Source of the DNA: Dolomedes plantarius
Lineage: Eukaryota; Arthropoda; Arachnida; Araneae; Dolomedidae
Assembly (NCBI GenBank): GCA_907164885.2
Contig: OU015492.1
Location: 196,024,460 to 196,088,459 of the forward strand
DNA: 64,000 nucleotides
Direction: 5' to 3'
The notes under the pieces were generated by a model. That model saw nothing but the letters and a program-made list of their open reading frames with translations. It had not been told where the DNA came from and searched no databases. Numbering within the stretch: the stretch's first letter is position 1; every line of letters begins with the position of its first letter. The position numbers and the translations under genes were made by a program. Of this stretch, positions 34,870 through 47,586 are shown piece by piece.

Positions 34870-36290
34870 AAGGTGGAAAAAAGGTGGTATTGAGAAGTAT
34901 ATTCTTTGGTGTAAATAATCATAGACAGACAAGCATGTATGAATATGCAGTAAAAGAATGAATCAATTAAATTCCATAGCATAATCCACTTTTCAATATT
35001 ATATCAGATCTCTCAAAAATATTCGTTACTCTTATTCACATTATTCATATTCTGAAGTTGGAATTATATAGAAGAGTTTCAAGTGGTGCCTGTGTAACAC
35101 ATTCATACTGTTGTCATCCTGAAACACATTTATATATACATTTTTAAAAAAAAGTTTCCCTACAACATACATGAAATAAACATAAGTTTTCTACACATTT
35201 TTTGATAAATTGTAGTAACCTAGACATTACGAACAAAAACCCCAAATGTTTCCAAATATCTCCTACAACAATCAAACTGTATTTTACATTGGGTTATATT
35301 TAGCTATAAAATTAATCCCTCTTTATTTGAGTCATATGACGTTCTGGATATTACCAATTATCAAAAGACTGTGGTAAATAACAACTGCAAATTATAACAA
35401 CTACACAGTTTTTATGACAATTACTCATTTAAAAAAATATGCATATTTAAATTAATAACAATTTTATATACTAAAGAGCTTTTTTAATACCAATTTTCTT
35501 TATTCTACCATACAATCCAAGCACGAAACACACAGATTTAGTTTCCACAGCATTTGGTGTCAAATCCTGACAATTAGTACATTATTGAAAATTCATATTG
35601 CGGTTTAATTAATAAATCCTCGATAACACAACTCCATAATAGAGTCTGAAATATAGAATAAACAATACCGTTATACCACAGTCATGCAAAGAAATTTTGA
35701 ATACAGATCTCAATGAGAGATTTTGCATCGTAAAAGAGCATAACTATTTTACAATAAGGGTCTGAATCTCCTAAATACGAACATACGGTGAACAGAAAAT
35801 TTTGTGCACAAAAACCACACCTTTTTAATACAGGCTTAATATTTTTACACTATCTTAGCTATAATTACTCCTTGTTTAAGCATAAATTGCTGTAAATGAA
35901 AGCAAAGTCAAGCTATTTTTACGCTATTCAACATCAGACGCAAGGTTGCTTAGCAACAGATATATTCAACTTTTATTGCCATTAAAGACTGCAAAAATTA
36001 AACCATGGTATCTTTATAAATTTTTATAACTTACAAAAAGAAAATTTCACATAGATGACGTATTTTATCGAAAAATTTATTCGTTCTAGTGATAAAACCA
36101 TTGTTAAAACACACATAATTTACGACAATGGTCTAGCGTTAAATAAGTCCATAAAAGGGCGAAAATTATTGCGTTAATAACTTTCTTGGTCAACTAAATT
36201 TTTAATTGAGACTTACGTATCTAAAACTATTCCTGTTTAGCATTCTCAAAACACAAAAATGACACTGAACTACGAATTAAGATAAACCCC
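34870..36290. other. Upstream of DRC3 coding start; possible 5' UTR and promoter region
   Basis: An acceptor (CCACCTTAG) precedes the DRC3 ATG, so a non-coding first exon should lie in or beyond this stretch. I cannot identify its donor or a promoter motif. The sequence is AT-rich without other features. Confidence 0.4.
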
Positions 36291-36435
36291 CGAATTCAAT
36301 GTAACGTTTTAGCTCTTTAGCTAGTTAGCTCTTTAGCCGATTCCGTATTCAAATGCCCAAAAAGAGCGAAATATCCGGTCGCCTGTTAGCTAACGCTTGC
36401 TAGGTGGTTTCTCTGGTGGTGTTTTTGTTTTGATT

Positions 36436-36690
36436 AAGGTTTCGACTAGTTTCTACTGTTTTGAAGTTAGTAATTAACTCTTTCTTGTATTTTTGAATAT
36501 TCCAAATTATATTTATTTAGCAGTTACGTAAAATACGTTATAAATAAGCAAATTATCTTTTGTTAATTAGATTAATCTTCTGTTACGAGCACTTTAAAAA
36601 AATTTCATGTTTACCGTTATGTATAATGATTTGGAAATTTACAGTAGACATTATGGTATTAGTGATTAGTATAATGATTAGAGAATTTCT
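36436..36690 (+). repeat. Segment duplicated at 40996-41660
   Basis: GATTAAGGTTTCGACTAGTT... through TATGTATAATGATTTGGAAA is matched at 40996 onward (GATTAAAGTTTCAACTAGTT...), where it is interrupted by the MITE at 41056-41468. The left copy lies inside the 3.75-kb inverted-repeat element and the right copy lies outside it. Confidence 0.75.
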
Positions 36691-37599
36691 GTAGCTTTAA
36701 CCGCTTTCGCTTGTGTTGTAAAATGGACGAGTTATATACAGTTCGCACACACACAAACGAAATATAGATTTTAACTATCAAACATTTGATCTCTTCTCAG
36801 TTTAGATATCCGTAGTGGAAGAGCACAGAAGAATTTTAGAAAATACGTTTAATTAATCATTCTTCGTGCTAAAGAATGAGAATTGTATCAATCACCAGAA
36901 ACTTGGTAATAACACTACAAAATATTTGTATCTAAGCTGGAAAGCATTTTAAAAATTTATATTCCTCTTCCCAGACAAATTGCAAGCTTCAAGCCCAATA
37001 CCTGTTCCCTGGAAATTAAATTTTGATGTATATAAAATGGGTTGTTCTTCCTGGCTGTTGCTCTTTTTTAATAAAAACCATAGTGGATATTGATTTTTCC
37101 CATTTATTACTCTTTTACATAAAAGGAACAATTTTATCTAGTATGTCTGTGAAGAAACTGCTCTCCCATGTGTGCAATAATTGTTTTATTGTGTTAAATT
37201 TTGTCAGTGTGTAATTGAATGCTTACCTAGAAGAAACTTTTTTTTCAATCTAAAAAAAAGTACAGCTATAATATGTCTTTAAATATGATTTTCATGAGCA
37301 CAACATTAATTTCTGTTTGTTTCAATTTTATAAAATGTGGTTAATTCCAGTTTCCAGGACTTTACTTTTTTTCTTCTTTTTTAATATGTAAACAAAATTT
37401 AAGTGTTAGAAAAAGTCATGCCTTTTCAAAAGCAGTTACTAATGTTAAATTTTACAATGCACAAGCTGATTCCTGACCTAATATAATGTTCTATTAAAAA
37501 TTAATCAAACTATAACTAAAATCAAATTTGGCTTAGCCATGGGTCTTGAAATTTCAGCCAGGACTATGAAATTTGGTACAAACCATGTTTTTGTAACTT

Positions 37600-38905
37600 A
37601 CATTTATAATGTGATTCAATCAACTGCTTGTTGATTGTTCTCTGTGTGTTTCTTCAGAAAATTCTAAAATATTTGTGAAATTGTATTTTTTTTCTGCATA
37701 ACTGCAAAATTTAAGGTAACTTGAAATTTTAAATTTTTATCGCCACAAATTGAATAAAATATAGTAAATTAACTATGTAGTACTTCATTACTTTATCTTT
37801 TAAATATTGCTTATTTGCACCTAGTATAACGAATGAAATGAATACCTTAAAATTATATATTTGTTGCATAGCTATGAACCAAAATTAATGATAGTCGACC
37901 AAAAAAAAATACTATCAATTGTATTCCATTGTACTTAATTGTACTAATTGAATTGTGGATTAAATTGCTGAATTCCTCACATAGAAAAAAGATTAATGCA
38001 GAAATTAATTACATTTAATTTTGTTTGACTGTTATATTTATAATGTGATTCAATCAACTGCTTCTTGACTGTTCTCTGTGTGCTTCTTAAGAAAATTCTA
38101 AAGTATTTGTGAAATTGTATTTTTTTCTGCATAACTGCAAAATTTAAGATAACTTGAAATTTTGAATTTTTATCGCCACAAATTGAATAAAATATAGTAA
38201 CTTAACTATGCATTACTTCATTACTTTATCTTTTAAACATTGCTTATTTGCACCTAGTGTAATGCATGAAATGAATACCTTAAAATTGTATCTTTGAATA
38301 GGTATGATTCAAACTCAGTGATAGTCGACAAAAACAAAGTACTATCAATTGTATTCCATTGTAATTGATAGTACTTTGCAGATATGTCACTCTGTAGATT
38401 AAAATACTAAACTACAATGCAGCTGAGTATTTTACTGTACTGATGTATTTTACTGCTGCATTGTAGCTGTACTTTACAAAGTACTATCAATTGTATTCCA
38501 TTGCAATTGATAGTACTTTACAGATATGTCACTCTGTAAGTTAAAATATTAAACTACAAAACTACAATGCAGCTGAGTATTTTACTGCCCTATTCCTCAT
38601 AAAGAAAAAGATTAATACAGAAATTAATTATATTTAATTTTGTTTGACTGTTATATTTGTGAAACTGTGTTTTTTTCTGCATGACTACAACATTTAACAT
38701 AACTTGCATTTTTTTTTTTTCGCCACAAATTGAAAAAAGATAGTAACTTAAGTATGCAGTACTTCAAATACTTTATCTTTTAAACATTGCTTATTTGCAC
38801 CTAGTGTAAGGAATGAAATGAATATCTTAAAATTGTATATTTGCAATGAACCAAAATTAGTGATAGTCGAAAAAAAAAAAGTACTATCAATTGTATTCCC
38901 TTGTA
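37600..38905 (+). repeat. Three diverged tandem segments of about 300-330 bp
   Basis: Segments begin near 37604, 38037 and 38650 and share blocks such as TTTTTCTGCATAACTGCAAA, CGCCACAAATTGAATAAAAT, TTGCTTATTTGCACCTAGT and ACTATCAATTGTATTCC. Between the second and third there are two copies of a palindromic block (AGTACTATCAATTG ... CAATTGATAGTACT at about 38338-38375 and 38479-38515). They lie inside the inverted-repeat element. Confidence 0.82.
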
Positions 38906-40332
38906 CTTCAATTAAACTAGATTTGGCATTTTCTTCATTTACACATGGATATGTTTAAAAGAGTGTAAATCTATCGATTTTCTTAAAAGGATATTGTATC
39001 AACATTTAAAAGATTGAGCTAAATGAATTCTTGTGCAGTGCTGTATTTATACTGAAGCAGTGTCTGTACTTGTAATTTTTTTGGCTACTATTAATTGTGA
39101 TGCATAATTTGAATGTTATGAGTTCTAAATCTTAACTGAGAATAATCAGGTGAGTACATCTTAAATAATACTATTTAATTTAAAGTTTGTCTGTATAATA
39201 TAATCTGTATATTTGAAAATTTTAAATACAATACTGTTAGTTTTAAATACCATGCTGTTAGTATAAACTTCAGAGATTTGAATGTGTTTTCTTTCAGATG
39301 GGAAACACATCAATGTGATAACTATTTTAAAAGCTTTTATTAAATGTATTTAATTGAAAGAAGGGCATCACATAAAGTTCTGTGTATCATTTTATCAGAA
39401 ACTTTTTTTTATGTCAAAATAAATAGCTTTTGGAAGGTTAGATTACTGAATACAACGATATTTTAACATTTAGCTAAACTTTGTTTTAAATATATTTTAC
39501 TTCATATCCTCCATATTCGTAATATTTTTCATCATCTGTATTCTCTACTAATTAATTTTAAAAAATGTGGCATTTTGCTAAAAGAAAAGAAAAATAAAGC
39601 TTCCGGTAATTTAACATAGCGAGGTAATTTAACATAGTGAATTATAAATATTTCAAATAAAGTTGAACATAGAATTATGAAAATATTTGTAAGTATTCTA
39701 TCCACAAATTTAAAATCATTTGATTCATTTTTCTTTTGTTGCGTATCCAGGCATTACTCGTTTTTATTATATTTATTTTATCAGTTCCGAAGTTTCCATG
39801 TTTGTTTACATTTGATGTCGCGCTGGCGATGAATTTGGGCTGTCTGATTGGCTTACTGAGAGCATTCGCTTAAAAGCTTCCGAGGTTTGCCGAACAGTCC
39901 CTCGTCGGAGAGTGGTGCTCGGATCGGAGAGCTAACGGGCCATTTGAATGCCGATGTGCTAACAGTTAGCAAAATTGAGGTTTGCTAAAGAGCTAACTAA
40001 CCAACTAGCTAAAGAGCTAAAACGTTACATTGAATTCGGCCCAAAGCTTCCAAAAAAAAATATTTAACCAGTTACCATGCTAGTATTTCATCTTTAATAC
40101 GAGCTCGAATTGATGACGTCACTGTTGCCATGTTGGGCACCTTCGCAGTGGCAGCCCATGTTATTCTCCTATAGGACGGAGAAACAAATATTAATATTTC
40201 TTAAACTAGTGAATATTATCTCTCTGCACGCCCTGAAATCGATAAAGGAGCAAAAAATACCTTACCACAAAAATTGAGGAATGCGATTTCGTACAGGAAT
40301 AAGAGCAGAGGGTGTTTTAAAATTTCATTCCT

Positions 40333-40811
40333 CTAAGGGCTTGTTCACATAGGAGTCCGTTGCGGAGCGTTAATGTATTGAAATATATTTGACCAATGAC
40401 AAACCTCCTAACGATTAGCAACGAAATTTTTAACGCCTATGATTGGTTTATGTTGAATTAAAGAATGTAATTACTCACCTCTCCATTTCTTTCCACTACA
40501 GAATAATTAGGTACTCGGACACACAAAAAAGAATATCTGAAAGCCGAGGAATTCTAGATTTTAATGAAATTTGACTCGCATAAACGCATCTTACATGATG
40601 CACTTATATCACTTCAATCCAATAATGAAAAAGTTTCGCTTGCTGATCACGTGATCTCAGCATTTTTACTAAGAGATCGTCATGGCAGACGACTTGTCGC
40701 CCGCATTTTCGCAGTTGTCTCTTTTCGAGTCATCAGTTTATTTTTGTCTTAACGTCATCTTTCCTTTAACGCAACGCAACGCAACGGACTCCTATGTGAA
40801 CAGGCCCTTAG
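40333..40811. mobile_element. 479-bp MITE with about 30-bp inverted ends
   Basis: TAAGGGCTTGTTCACATAGG followed by AGTCCGTTGCG at the left is matched by CGCAACGGACTCCTATGTGA and ACAGGCCCTTA at the right. A copy of the right end alone occurs at about 41850-41876 (GACTCCTATGTGAACAGGCC). The target duplication is unclear. It has no coding of its own. Confidence 0.82.
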
Positions 40812-40995
40812 TCTATCGGTGTGAAAGATTGATTAGCTTAGAGGAAGTGATACTCTTGAAATTTTTGTATTTAGTGTTTCTGAATAGTTTTTTATGTTGT
40901 TTCTATCTATGTGGATAATGTAATGTAATCTAAGATGAATTTGTAAGTAGATTTTATTCCCAGTAACATCGATTTCTTTGGCGGCAATTTTTGGG

Positions 40996-41660
40996 GATTA
41001 AAGTTTCAACTAGTTTCTACTGTTTTCAAGTTCATAATAAACTCTTTCCTGTATAGGGTGATTCACTCTGCAGAGGCCTCGAATATTCTGTAATAACTCT
41101 TGCTAGAATGAAGCTATCTGAATAACACAAATACGCTACATACCTTGACGCATGTGTAATTTATTGCATTACTTGCCATAGTGGAAAAGATATCCACAGG
41201 TACACTGTGGTCAAAGAAAATGGGGCTTATGATTTGAAAACGAAACATTGCGCACCACACACTAACTTTTTGATCACGGAGAGGTGTTTGGTGAGTGACA
41301 AAGAAATTTTCAGCGGCTGATATACGAGTTAACGGAGATCACTTCCAGCATCGCATGTAATGCAGTCGATTACACGTCAAGGTATGTAGCGTATTTGTTT
41401 GGTTCAGATTGCTTCATCCAAGCGAGAATGATTACAAAGCATTCGGGGTCTACGCAGAGTGAATCCTCTATCTTTTTTTAATATTCGATATTCTATTTAT
41501 TTTGCTTTTTCGTAAACCACTTAATAAATAAGCAAAGATTAAACTTTTGTTATGTGCACTTTAAAAATTACTCATGTTTACAAAGTATAGCTTTATGTAT
41601 AATGATTTGAAAATTAGAGTAGAGATGTCATGGTATTAGTGATGTCATGTATAACGATTT
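40996..41660 (+). repeat. Diverged copy of 36436-36690, split by a MITE
   Basis: Matches the 36.4-kb segment on both sides of 41056-41468: the left part to CTCTTTCCTGTATA and the right part from AATATTCGATATTC-like text through CATGGTATTAGTGAT. The MITE therefore inserted after the duplication. Confidence 0.72.
41056..41468. mobile_element. mariner-type deletion derivative with about 95-bp inverted ends
   Basis: The left arm GGGTGATTCACTCTGC... to ACGCTACATACCTTGACG is mirrored at the right (CGTCAAGGTATGTAGCG... to GCAGAGTGAATCC), with TA on both sides. In the middle, the minus strand still reads PLRDQKVSVWCAMF...FQIISPIFFDHSV. This matches the 'VWCAxxxxxIIGPxFF' region preceding the second catalytic Asp of IS630/Tc1/mariner transposases. 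Confidence 0.78.
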
Positions 41661-41693
41661 GAGGATTCCTGTGGTGAAGTATATGGATTCATC

Positions 41694-41780
41694 GACGAGA
41701 CAAAGCCAGCTATGAAGCATGATGCAACCGAGAAGGAAACACGATCCTTTGAAAGTCGGAAGGCCAAGGCGTTGTCTTAG
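41694..41780 (+). pseudogene. Ty1/copia gag fragment, plus strand
   Basis: Reads DETKPAMKHDATEKETRSFE and SRKAKALS before a stop. The same segment is encoded on the minus strand just downstream (about 42160-42245). These are two fragments of one gag in inverted orientation. Confidence 0.6.
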
Positions 41781-41841
41781 TGGCATTGAGTCAACGGATG
41801 ATGTCATAACGCTCAGCTATATGATTGGTTAAGCTTTAACG

Positions 41842-42245
41842 CTACGCTACCAGACTCCTATGTGAACAGGCCCTAAGTATCGAAGGGAGTTGACATAGCA
41901 TTTGGTATGCGATTTCATTGTCTGGTAGAGTTTTGCCGGCCATTCCCAAGTATTTCACAGTTTTGCACAGTCGTCCCAGGCATAAAGTCATCGTTTCCGG
42001 AGTTGTAAATTTTATGTTCATAAACTCCATCCGTAGCTCTGCAATTCTTTCTCTTGTCTTAAATTCCAATGCTTCGCACGGTTTCTGCCATGCTTCACTT
42101 GGGCTGTTTGTATCCATAGCCAAATTCTTCAGCTCTTCTTCGATACTTAGGCATATTATAGACAACGCTTTGGCCAGCCGACTCTCATACGTGTTTCCTT
42201 CTTGGTAGCATCATGCTTCAAAGCTGGCTCTGTCTCTGCGATGAA
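41842..42245 (-). pseudogene. Ty1/copia gag (UBN2-type) fragment
   Basis: The minus strand reads SIICLSIEEELKNLA, then PSEAWQKPCEALEFKTRERI, AELRMEFMNIKF and YLGMAGKTLPDNEIAYQMLC. The order 'AL..I..S......I......A.EAW..L...YE..S......L...F...K...........LR..G..L.D.E....LL..LP' is that of copia-type gag. Upstream there is a frame break before the DATKKETR part. There is no protease, integrase or RT nearby, so it is a fragment. Confidence 0.7.
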
Positions 42246-42554
42246 TCCAATATAAACCCAAGTTTAACAATACCATTTTTATATTAAATTTCGAAGAATT
42301 AAAGTTGTCTCAGCTTAGCTTGGTTATGTTGAGAATGCGTGAACTTAACTCCATATTAGTCAATTTTCAGCCACACTCGTAAAAAGCACATCCAAACCCC
42401 GTTCTACTACCACTTATAGGTGTGTGGGGTTAAGAAAAATTGACCAGGATAAAAATAAGAATGCATCTTATTCGTGGCATTGAATAAAGAACGACATCAC
42501 AAAAATACGTTTCTTAACGTACAAAAAAGAACATCAGTTTAAACATCGAACATA
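42246..42554. other. Intergenic, no gene recognised
   Basis: AT-rich sequence between the copia fragment and the mariner end; nothing identifiable. Confidence 0.5.
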
Positions 42555-42866
42555 CAGGGTCTGTCCAGAAACTAATGAGACTGAATTTTTCGCGCCAAGC
42601 AGAAGGCCAAAGGGGCGGATTTTGCGGGCGGTACGGGTGGTGGGGGCTGTAAGCTACAGAGTTGGTCTAGAGCCTTTACAGCGCACGGATCGCTCGTGAA
42701 GCAGAAACGTGTTTGAAAGTGGCGTTAAGTTTTCAGAATGCAGCAGAGTGTCGAGTAACGATACGCCATAAAGTTTCTCTCTATTCTAAAAGAAAGTAAC
42801 TCCCGCTGCCGCCGCTGTCAAAAGCTTGTCACGCTATCTCCTCCGAAACCGCTGGGGGTATGGGGT

Positions 42867-43144
42867 TATGGAAATCATACCATATATGTAACACTCACTC
42901 AGTATCTCTATCGGTGGTTCTTGTTTAGTAAATCACATCACTCTCCAGATAATAAACACTCTCTCTAAATCTTCATTATTTAATTATATACATAATATGT
43001 ACAGCTATATACATTACACTTCGAAAATCATATTAATTTGATTACTCTTTCTCTCGAAATACAACCTCTCTCTCCGACGTCAAACACTCATCTGCGCTCA
43101 ACACTCGCAGCGCCCTCTACAGTCTATAGGGGATATTTTCCACA
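42867..43144 (-). repeat. BEL 3' LTR
   Basis: 278 bp, starting TGTGGAAAATATCC on the minus strand and ending GATTTCCATA. By eye it is identical at all positions to the other LTR. Confidence 0.93.
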
Positions 43145-43407
43145 TACTCCCCACCTGTACTCTTGTCAAAGAGTACACACAAACACATTTACAAAAAAAA
43201 TTATACATCAATAATCCAACAAACAGTACAATAATTACTTAAAATCACAAATTGAAACTAAATGAATATTAATTAAACAACACACACATAATATTTGTAT
43301 CAATAAATGAAACTCAATACAATTTAAGTGAAATAAGAGCGTGACATTAATATTTCAATATTAAAGTTCAAAAATGTTAAAGTTAAAAAAAAAGTTTAGA
43401 GTCCAAC

Positions 43408-46400
43408 TCAAATTTCAAAAGGATACAGCAATTGAATGGCTCTTCTGAATTGTCCTTTAGATGTACGAACAATGCACGCTCGAACATAGCCATCTCTTCC
43501 CATTATTACCTTTTCAACAACACCCACGTCCCATAAAAGTTTAGATTTCTTTGGTCCTACTAACACAATGTCTCCAGTTTTAAGATTACGCTCAGTCGAA
43601 GGATTAACAAAATTGTGAGCGTTTCTCAACTGCAACAAATATTGCTCTTTCCACTTGGTCCATATTTGCTTTAAAAGTCTTGACTGGTATAGTTTACGTC
43701 TGGTCAAAGTCTCTTTATTGGACACTTGGTTGAAGACTTCTAAAAAATGCTCAGGAAAGCTGATGATATTACGACCTGGCAGTAAAAACTGTGAAGGTGT
43801 GACCGGGCGGGGTTCACCCAACTCATTTGTTTCATACGTTAAGGGTCTATTGTTTAAGACACACTCTATTTCCGTCAATATCGTTGTAAGCTCTTCAAGA
43901 TTCACTAGCGCTTTGCCTAGTATTTTCTTTAGGGGTTCCTTGATGCTTCTCATCAAGCGCTCCCAAAAGCCTCCCCACCATGGGGAAAGTTCGGGAATGA
44001 ACTTCCACACGACGCCCTCGGATGTTATGAACTCTCGTACAGCTGGATCAACGATGATCTTCTTAAACCCTTTGATTATCTCGCATGAGCTGCGAAACCC
44101 TTTTGCGTTATCCGAATAGATCACTTTGCAGCTCCCTCTTCTGGATAAAAAGCGTCGAAGTGAGAGAATAAAACTCTTCACTGACATGTCTGAGATAACG
44201 TCAATATGCACTGCGCGAGTACCGGGGCAAGTAAACAAAATTATGTATACTTTCTTATAGGTTCCCGCTTCTGTTTTAATAGTTATGGCTCCGGTTAAAT
44301 CAGTACCTACCACTGTGAAAGGAGCACTTTCAACGACACGATCTCTTGGTAATTGACCCGTTATCTGTTTTGCGGGTTTCAGTGCGTACTTTTTACATAT
44401 AAGGCACGTATTAATTATTCTTTTCACTATTTGCCTTCCTTTGGTTATCCAATATTTGTTTCTGACTCTAGATAATGTTGACGAAACTCCAGCGTGGAAA
44501 GATTTTATATGCTCTTTCATCACCACTAGATCAGAAAACTTTGATTTTGGTAATATTATTGGATGTTTTTCATCGTGCAATAGTTCAGCTTGCTCTAAAC
44601 GTCCTCTGACACGTAGAATACCTCTGTTGTCGATATATGGGGCTAAACTGTATAGCTTTGAATGGGGAGGAACTGGTTTATTTTTCTCTAACAGCTGAAT
44701 CTCGGAGAAGTAATTATCTCTTTGTACTCTCTTTACCCAGTATTCCTCAGCTTCTTGAATCTCTGAAACAGTTAGTGGTCCTCTCTCATGGGTCTTCTTC
44801 TTCATCTTGTGAACAAATCTAATCACCCAAGCTGTAACTCGAAGCAATTTTCCTAGACTACTAAATTTTGAGTCATCTAACACTACTTCTGTAACGGGAA
44901 TAATTGCTTGAACCACTGTTTTTAGTCTCTCTAATTTTTTATCATCGGCAACTGTTTTGAACTTTTGCCGTGGCCACTGATCTTTAGGACACCTTAACCA
45001 TGATGAACCGCGCCACCAAACATTATCATTTAACAATGTATGTACCGTTTCACCGCGAGTTAATTTATCTGCAGGGTTCTCTAACCCCGGACAATAGTTC
45101 CATTTGTCAGGTGAAGTACAGTCCTGAATTTCCAACACTCGGTTTGAAACAAATTGTTTCCAATCACGTGCTGACCCTTTAATCCAACATAAACAAATTT
45201 CTGAATCCGTCCACAGGAATACCCTATCTACCAAACCTTTGAACACCTTCGACAAATACTTACACAACCTCGCTGCAATCAAGGCTCCCATCAGTTCCAA
45301 CCTCGGGAGTGACAACTTTCTTAACGGTGCGATTCTACTTTTTGACATTATAAATGATGTCGTTATCTCTCCCTTCTTATTCTCATATCTAAAATATGCT
45401 ACCGCTCCGTAAGCTATAGTAGAAGAGTCACAGAAAATATGAATCTCTACCGAATCACTCTCATCCCCACTATCCTGGAAATAGAACCTTTCTATTTTCA
45501 CCTCATCTAATTCCTTAACCTCCGTGCACCATTTTTTCCATTTCGATTGTAAGTCCTCAGGCAACTCTAAGTCCCAGTCTATCCCCTTCTCCCACATTTC
45601 TTGCATAAGCCTCTTAATATGCACAACATACGGCGAAATAAATCCTACTGGGTCGAATACTTTAGCTGCCGTACTCAACACAGACCTCTTAGTATTTCGT
45701 AAACACCTCAAACTGTTCAACAATGGCGTAACATCAACTCTCAATATATCCTCTTCCAAATTCCAAATCAACCCTAACACCTTTAACTTACTATCTCTGT
45801 CAAAGCTATTTGCTACACACAACCCCTTCTCAATCCACAAATCGTGCAATTTTTTAGAATTAGTATGTAACCTCCTTAAATTAAATTTTGCATCACTCAA
45901 AATTGACACCCCTTCTGAAGTAAGACTTAATGCTGATTCTACACTACCCGCTCCATAACACAAATCGTCAGCGTATAACGAACTATTGAGCATCTCAAAA
46001 CAGTCTTTATTAGTTTCTGAATATTTTTCTATGTGATATTTAATCGTGGCACTCAGCAAAAATGGGGAGCAATTACACCCAAACACTACTCTATTCATTT
46101 GCATAATTTTAAAGTCCTCACTATCATTATCGGGATACCACAAAAATTTCAAATATTTCCTATCCTCCTCTGAGATCCCAATCATTAAGAATGCTTTCTC
46201 GATATCACCGCAAAATCCTACTTTAAACTTTCGAAAGGCAAGAATTACGTCTAAAACATTAGGGTTTAAATTAGGCCCTTGTTCCAAGCAGTCGATTAAC
46301 GACAAATTTCCCTTTGTGCAACTGCTACAATTAAAAACCATTCGTACTTGAGTACTTTGTTTATCTTTGCGAACTACTGATCTAAACGGCATAAAGTAAC

Positions 46401-47246
46401 CATTTTCCCTTTCATAACACTCTTGGATAATATTATTTTCACTCTGATATTTAACTATTTCCTGAAATTGCTCTCTCACAAAAGTATCGTTTTTCAATTC
46501 TTTTCGCACCCTATCAAATTGTCTTTTTGCTAACTCAAAATTATTTTCTAACTGGTCTGGATCTTTCTTCCACAATAAACGCGCCTCGTATCTCCCGTTA
46601 ATGATTTTCAAATCCCTTTCAAACTGCTGAATAATCTATTTATCACACTCACTTTTTTCATAAACATCGTTTGTTACTCCGATACTCTCTATCTCCCACA
46701 TAGCACGCAGCTGTTCCGACAAACTTTCGTCCTCTGCCACCTGAGTTTGGATAAACAATCCGGTGGAATTTTGGCCTACTTTCGACTCTTCAAACCCTAG
46801 ACCTTCCCTACCACTTAAAGTCCAACCGAATATAGTTTCGTACAGCAATAAACAATCTGCCAATCGGTGCGTCTTTCCCGTTAGCACTGCATTCAGAAAG
46901 TCATTTCCTAACAGAATATTTATTTCTTGATTGGCGCCACTTCTGGAGTCAGACAAAGCATATACCGACTTTTTTAACACTTCAAGAAATTGCTTAGGCG
47001 GGGTTGTAATTGAACCGGCACAAATAGTTTCAGTTTCTAACGCTTCTATGTTTAAATACGTTTCACTATTACAGTCCTTTAAAACAATTTCTTTTCTTTT
47101 TAACTCCGATATTCGAGGGTAAGTAGACGCAAAAGTGTAGATTTTTAATTTTTCTGTACCGACAGTTTGTAATTCAGCTTTCTCAGCTAAAGACTGGCAA
47201 ACATAACTCCTTTCTGATGCTGAATCGCAAAGAATACGTACATTAT
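43408..47246 (-). pseudogene. BEL/Pao pol (protease, RT, RNase H, integrase), cut off by piggyBac and one amber stop
   Basis: The protease starts next to the insertion with VRILCDSASERSYV (active-site DSAS), then LLGNDFL. A TAG at 46636-46638 separates it from the RT. The RT has FCGDIEKAFLMIGISEEDRK and YADDLCYGA (catalytic DD). RNase H shows IFCDSSTIAYGA, LPRLELMGALIAAR and WTDSEICLCWI. The integrase has an H-x-H...C-x2-C zinc domain (HIKSFHAGV; CLICKK) and DDE residues in VVGTDLTGA, VIYSDNAKGF and WGGFWERLMRS. The end matches DUF5641 (LKTGDIVLVGP). From 46611 to 43408 the frame is open for 1067 codons. Separation from gag and the single stop suggest that this copy cannot make the full polyprotein. 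Confidence 0.93.
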
Positions 47247-47586
47247 CCCTTTCGCGACGGCAGTTCCGATCACGCGCTTTCCTCTGAGGCCGGAGGTTTT
47301 TCTCGTGAGCGTACCTTCCAGGCCGGCAGACTTTTAAGCGCTAAGCCTAAATTTACGAAAAATTCCAAAATAGTAACATTTACAAACAAATCTATTTATT
47401 TAAGCTATATATGGGTTACTTACACATTCTTTTATTATTTTTCCACTAAAAAGTTTTGTTATACAGTTTAAAATATTTTTCGCTGGGACATAATGTCGAA
47501 ATCCTACTCTCCCTTTCCACAGTAAGAGACTTTCTTCAACTGATATATTCCTATCAGGAATATATCAATAATATGTCAATAATATA

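Larger units (their letters stand above)
36291..40038. mobile_element. 3.75-kb element bounded by perfect 34-bp inverted repeats, no transposase seen
   Basis: CGAATTCAATGTAACGTTTT and the following AGCTCTTTAGCTAG at 36291-36324 are exactly inverted at 40005-40038. A further weaker inverted match continues inward (GCTCTTTAGC; ATTCAAATGCCC against GGGCCATTTGAAT). The ends with outer CC/GG resemble GGGCCGAATTC-type termini of cut-and-paste elements. No target duplication longer than 2-3 bases and no coding was found. It is either a large non-autonomous transposon or a fold-back element. Confidence 0.6.

Noticed and set aside
41842..42208. Complementary frames on both strands over the copia fragment
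   Set aside because: Only the minus frame matches copia gag; the plus frame is its shadow.
43655..46351. Several plus-strand frames across the BEL element
   Set aside because: They are antisense shadows of the long minus-strand pol frame, with no recognisable domains.
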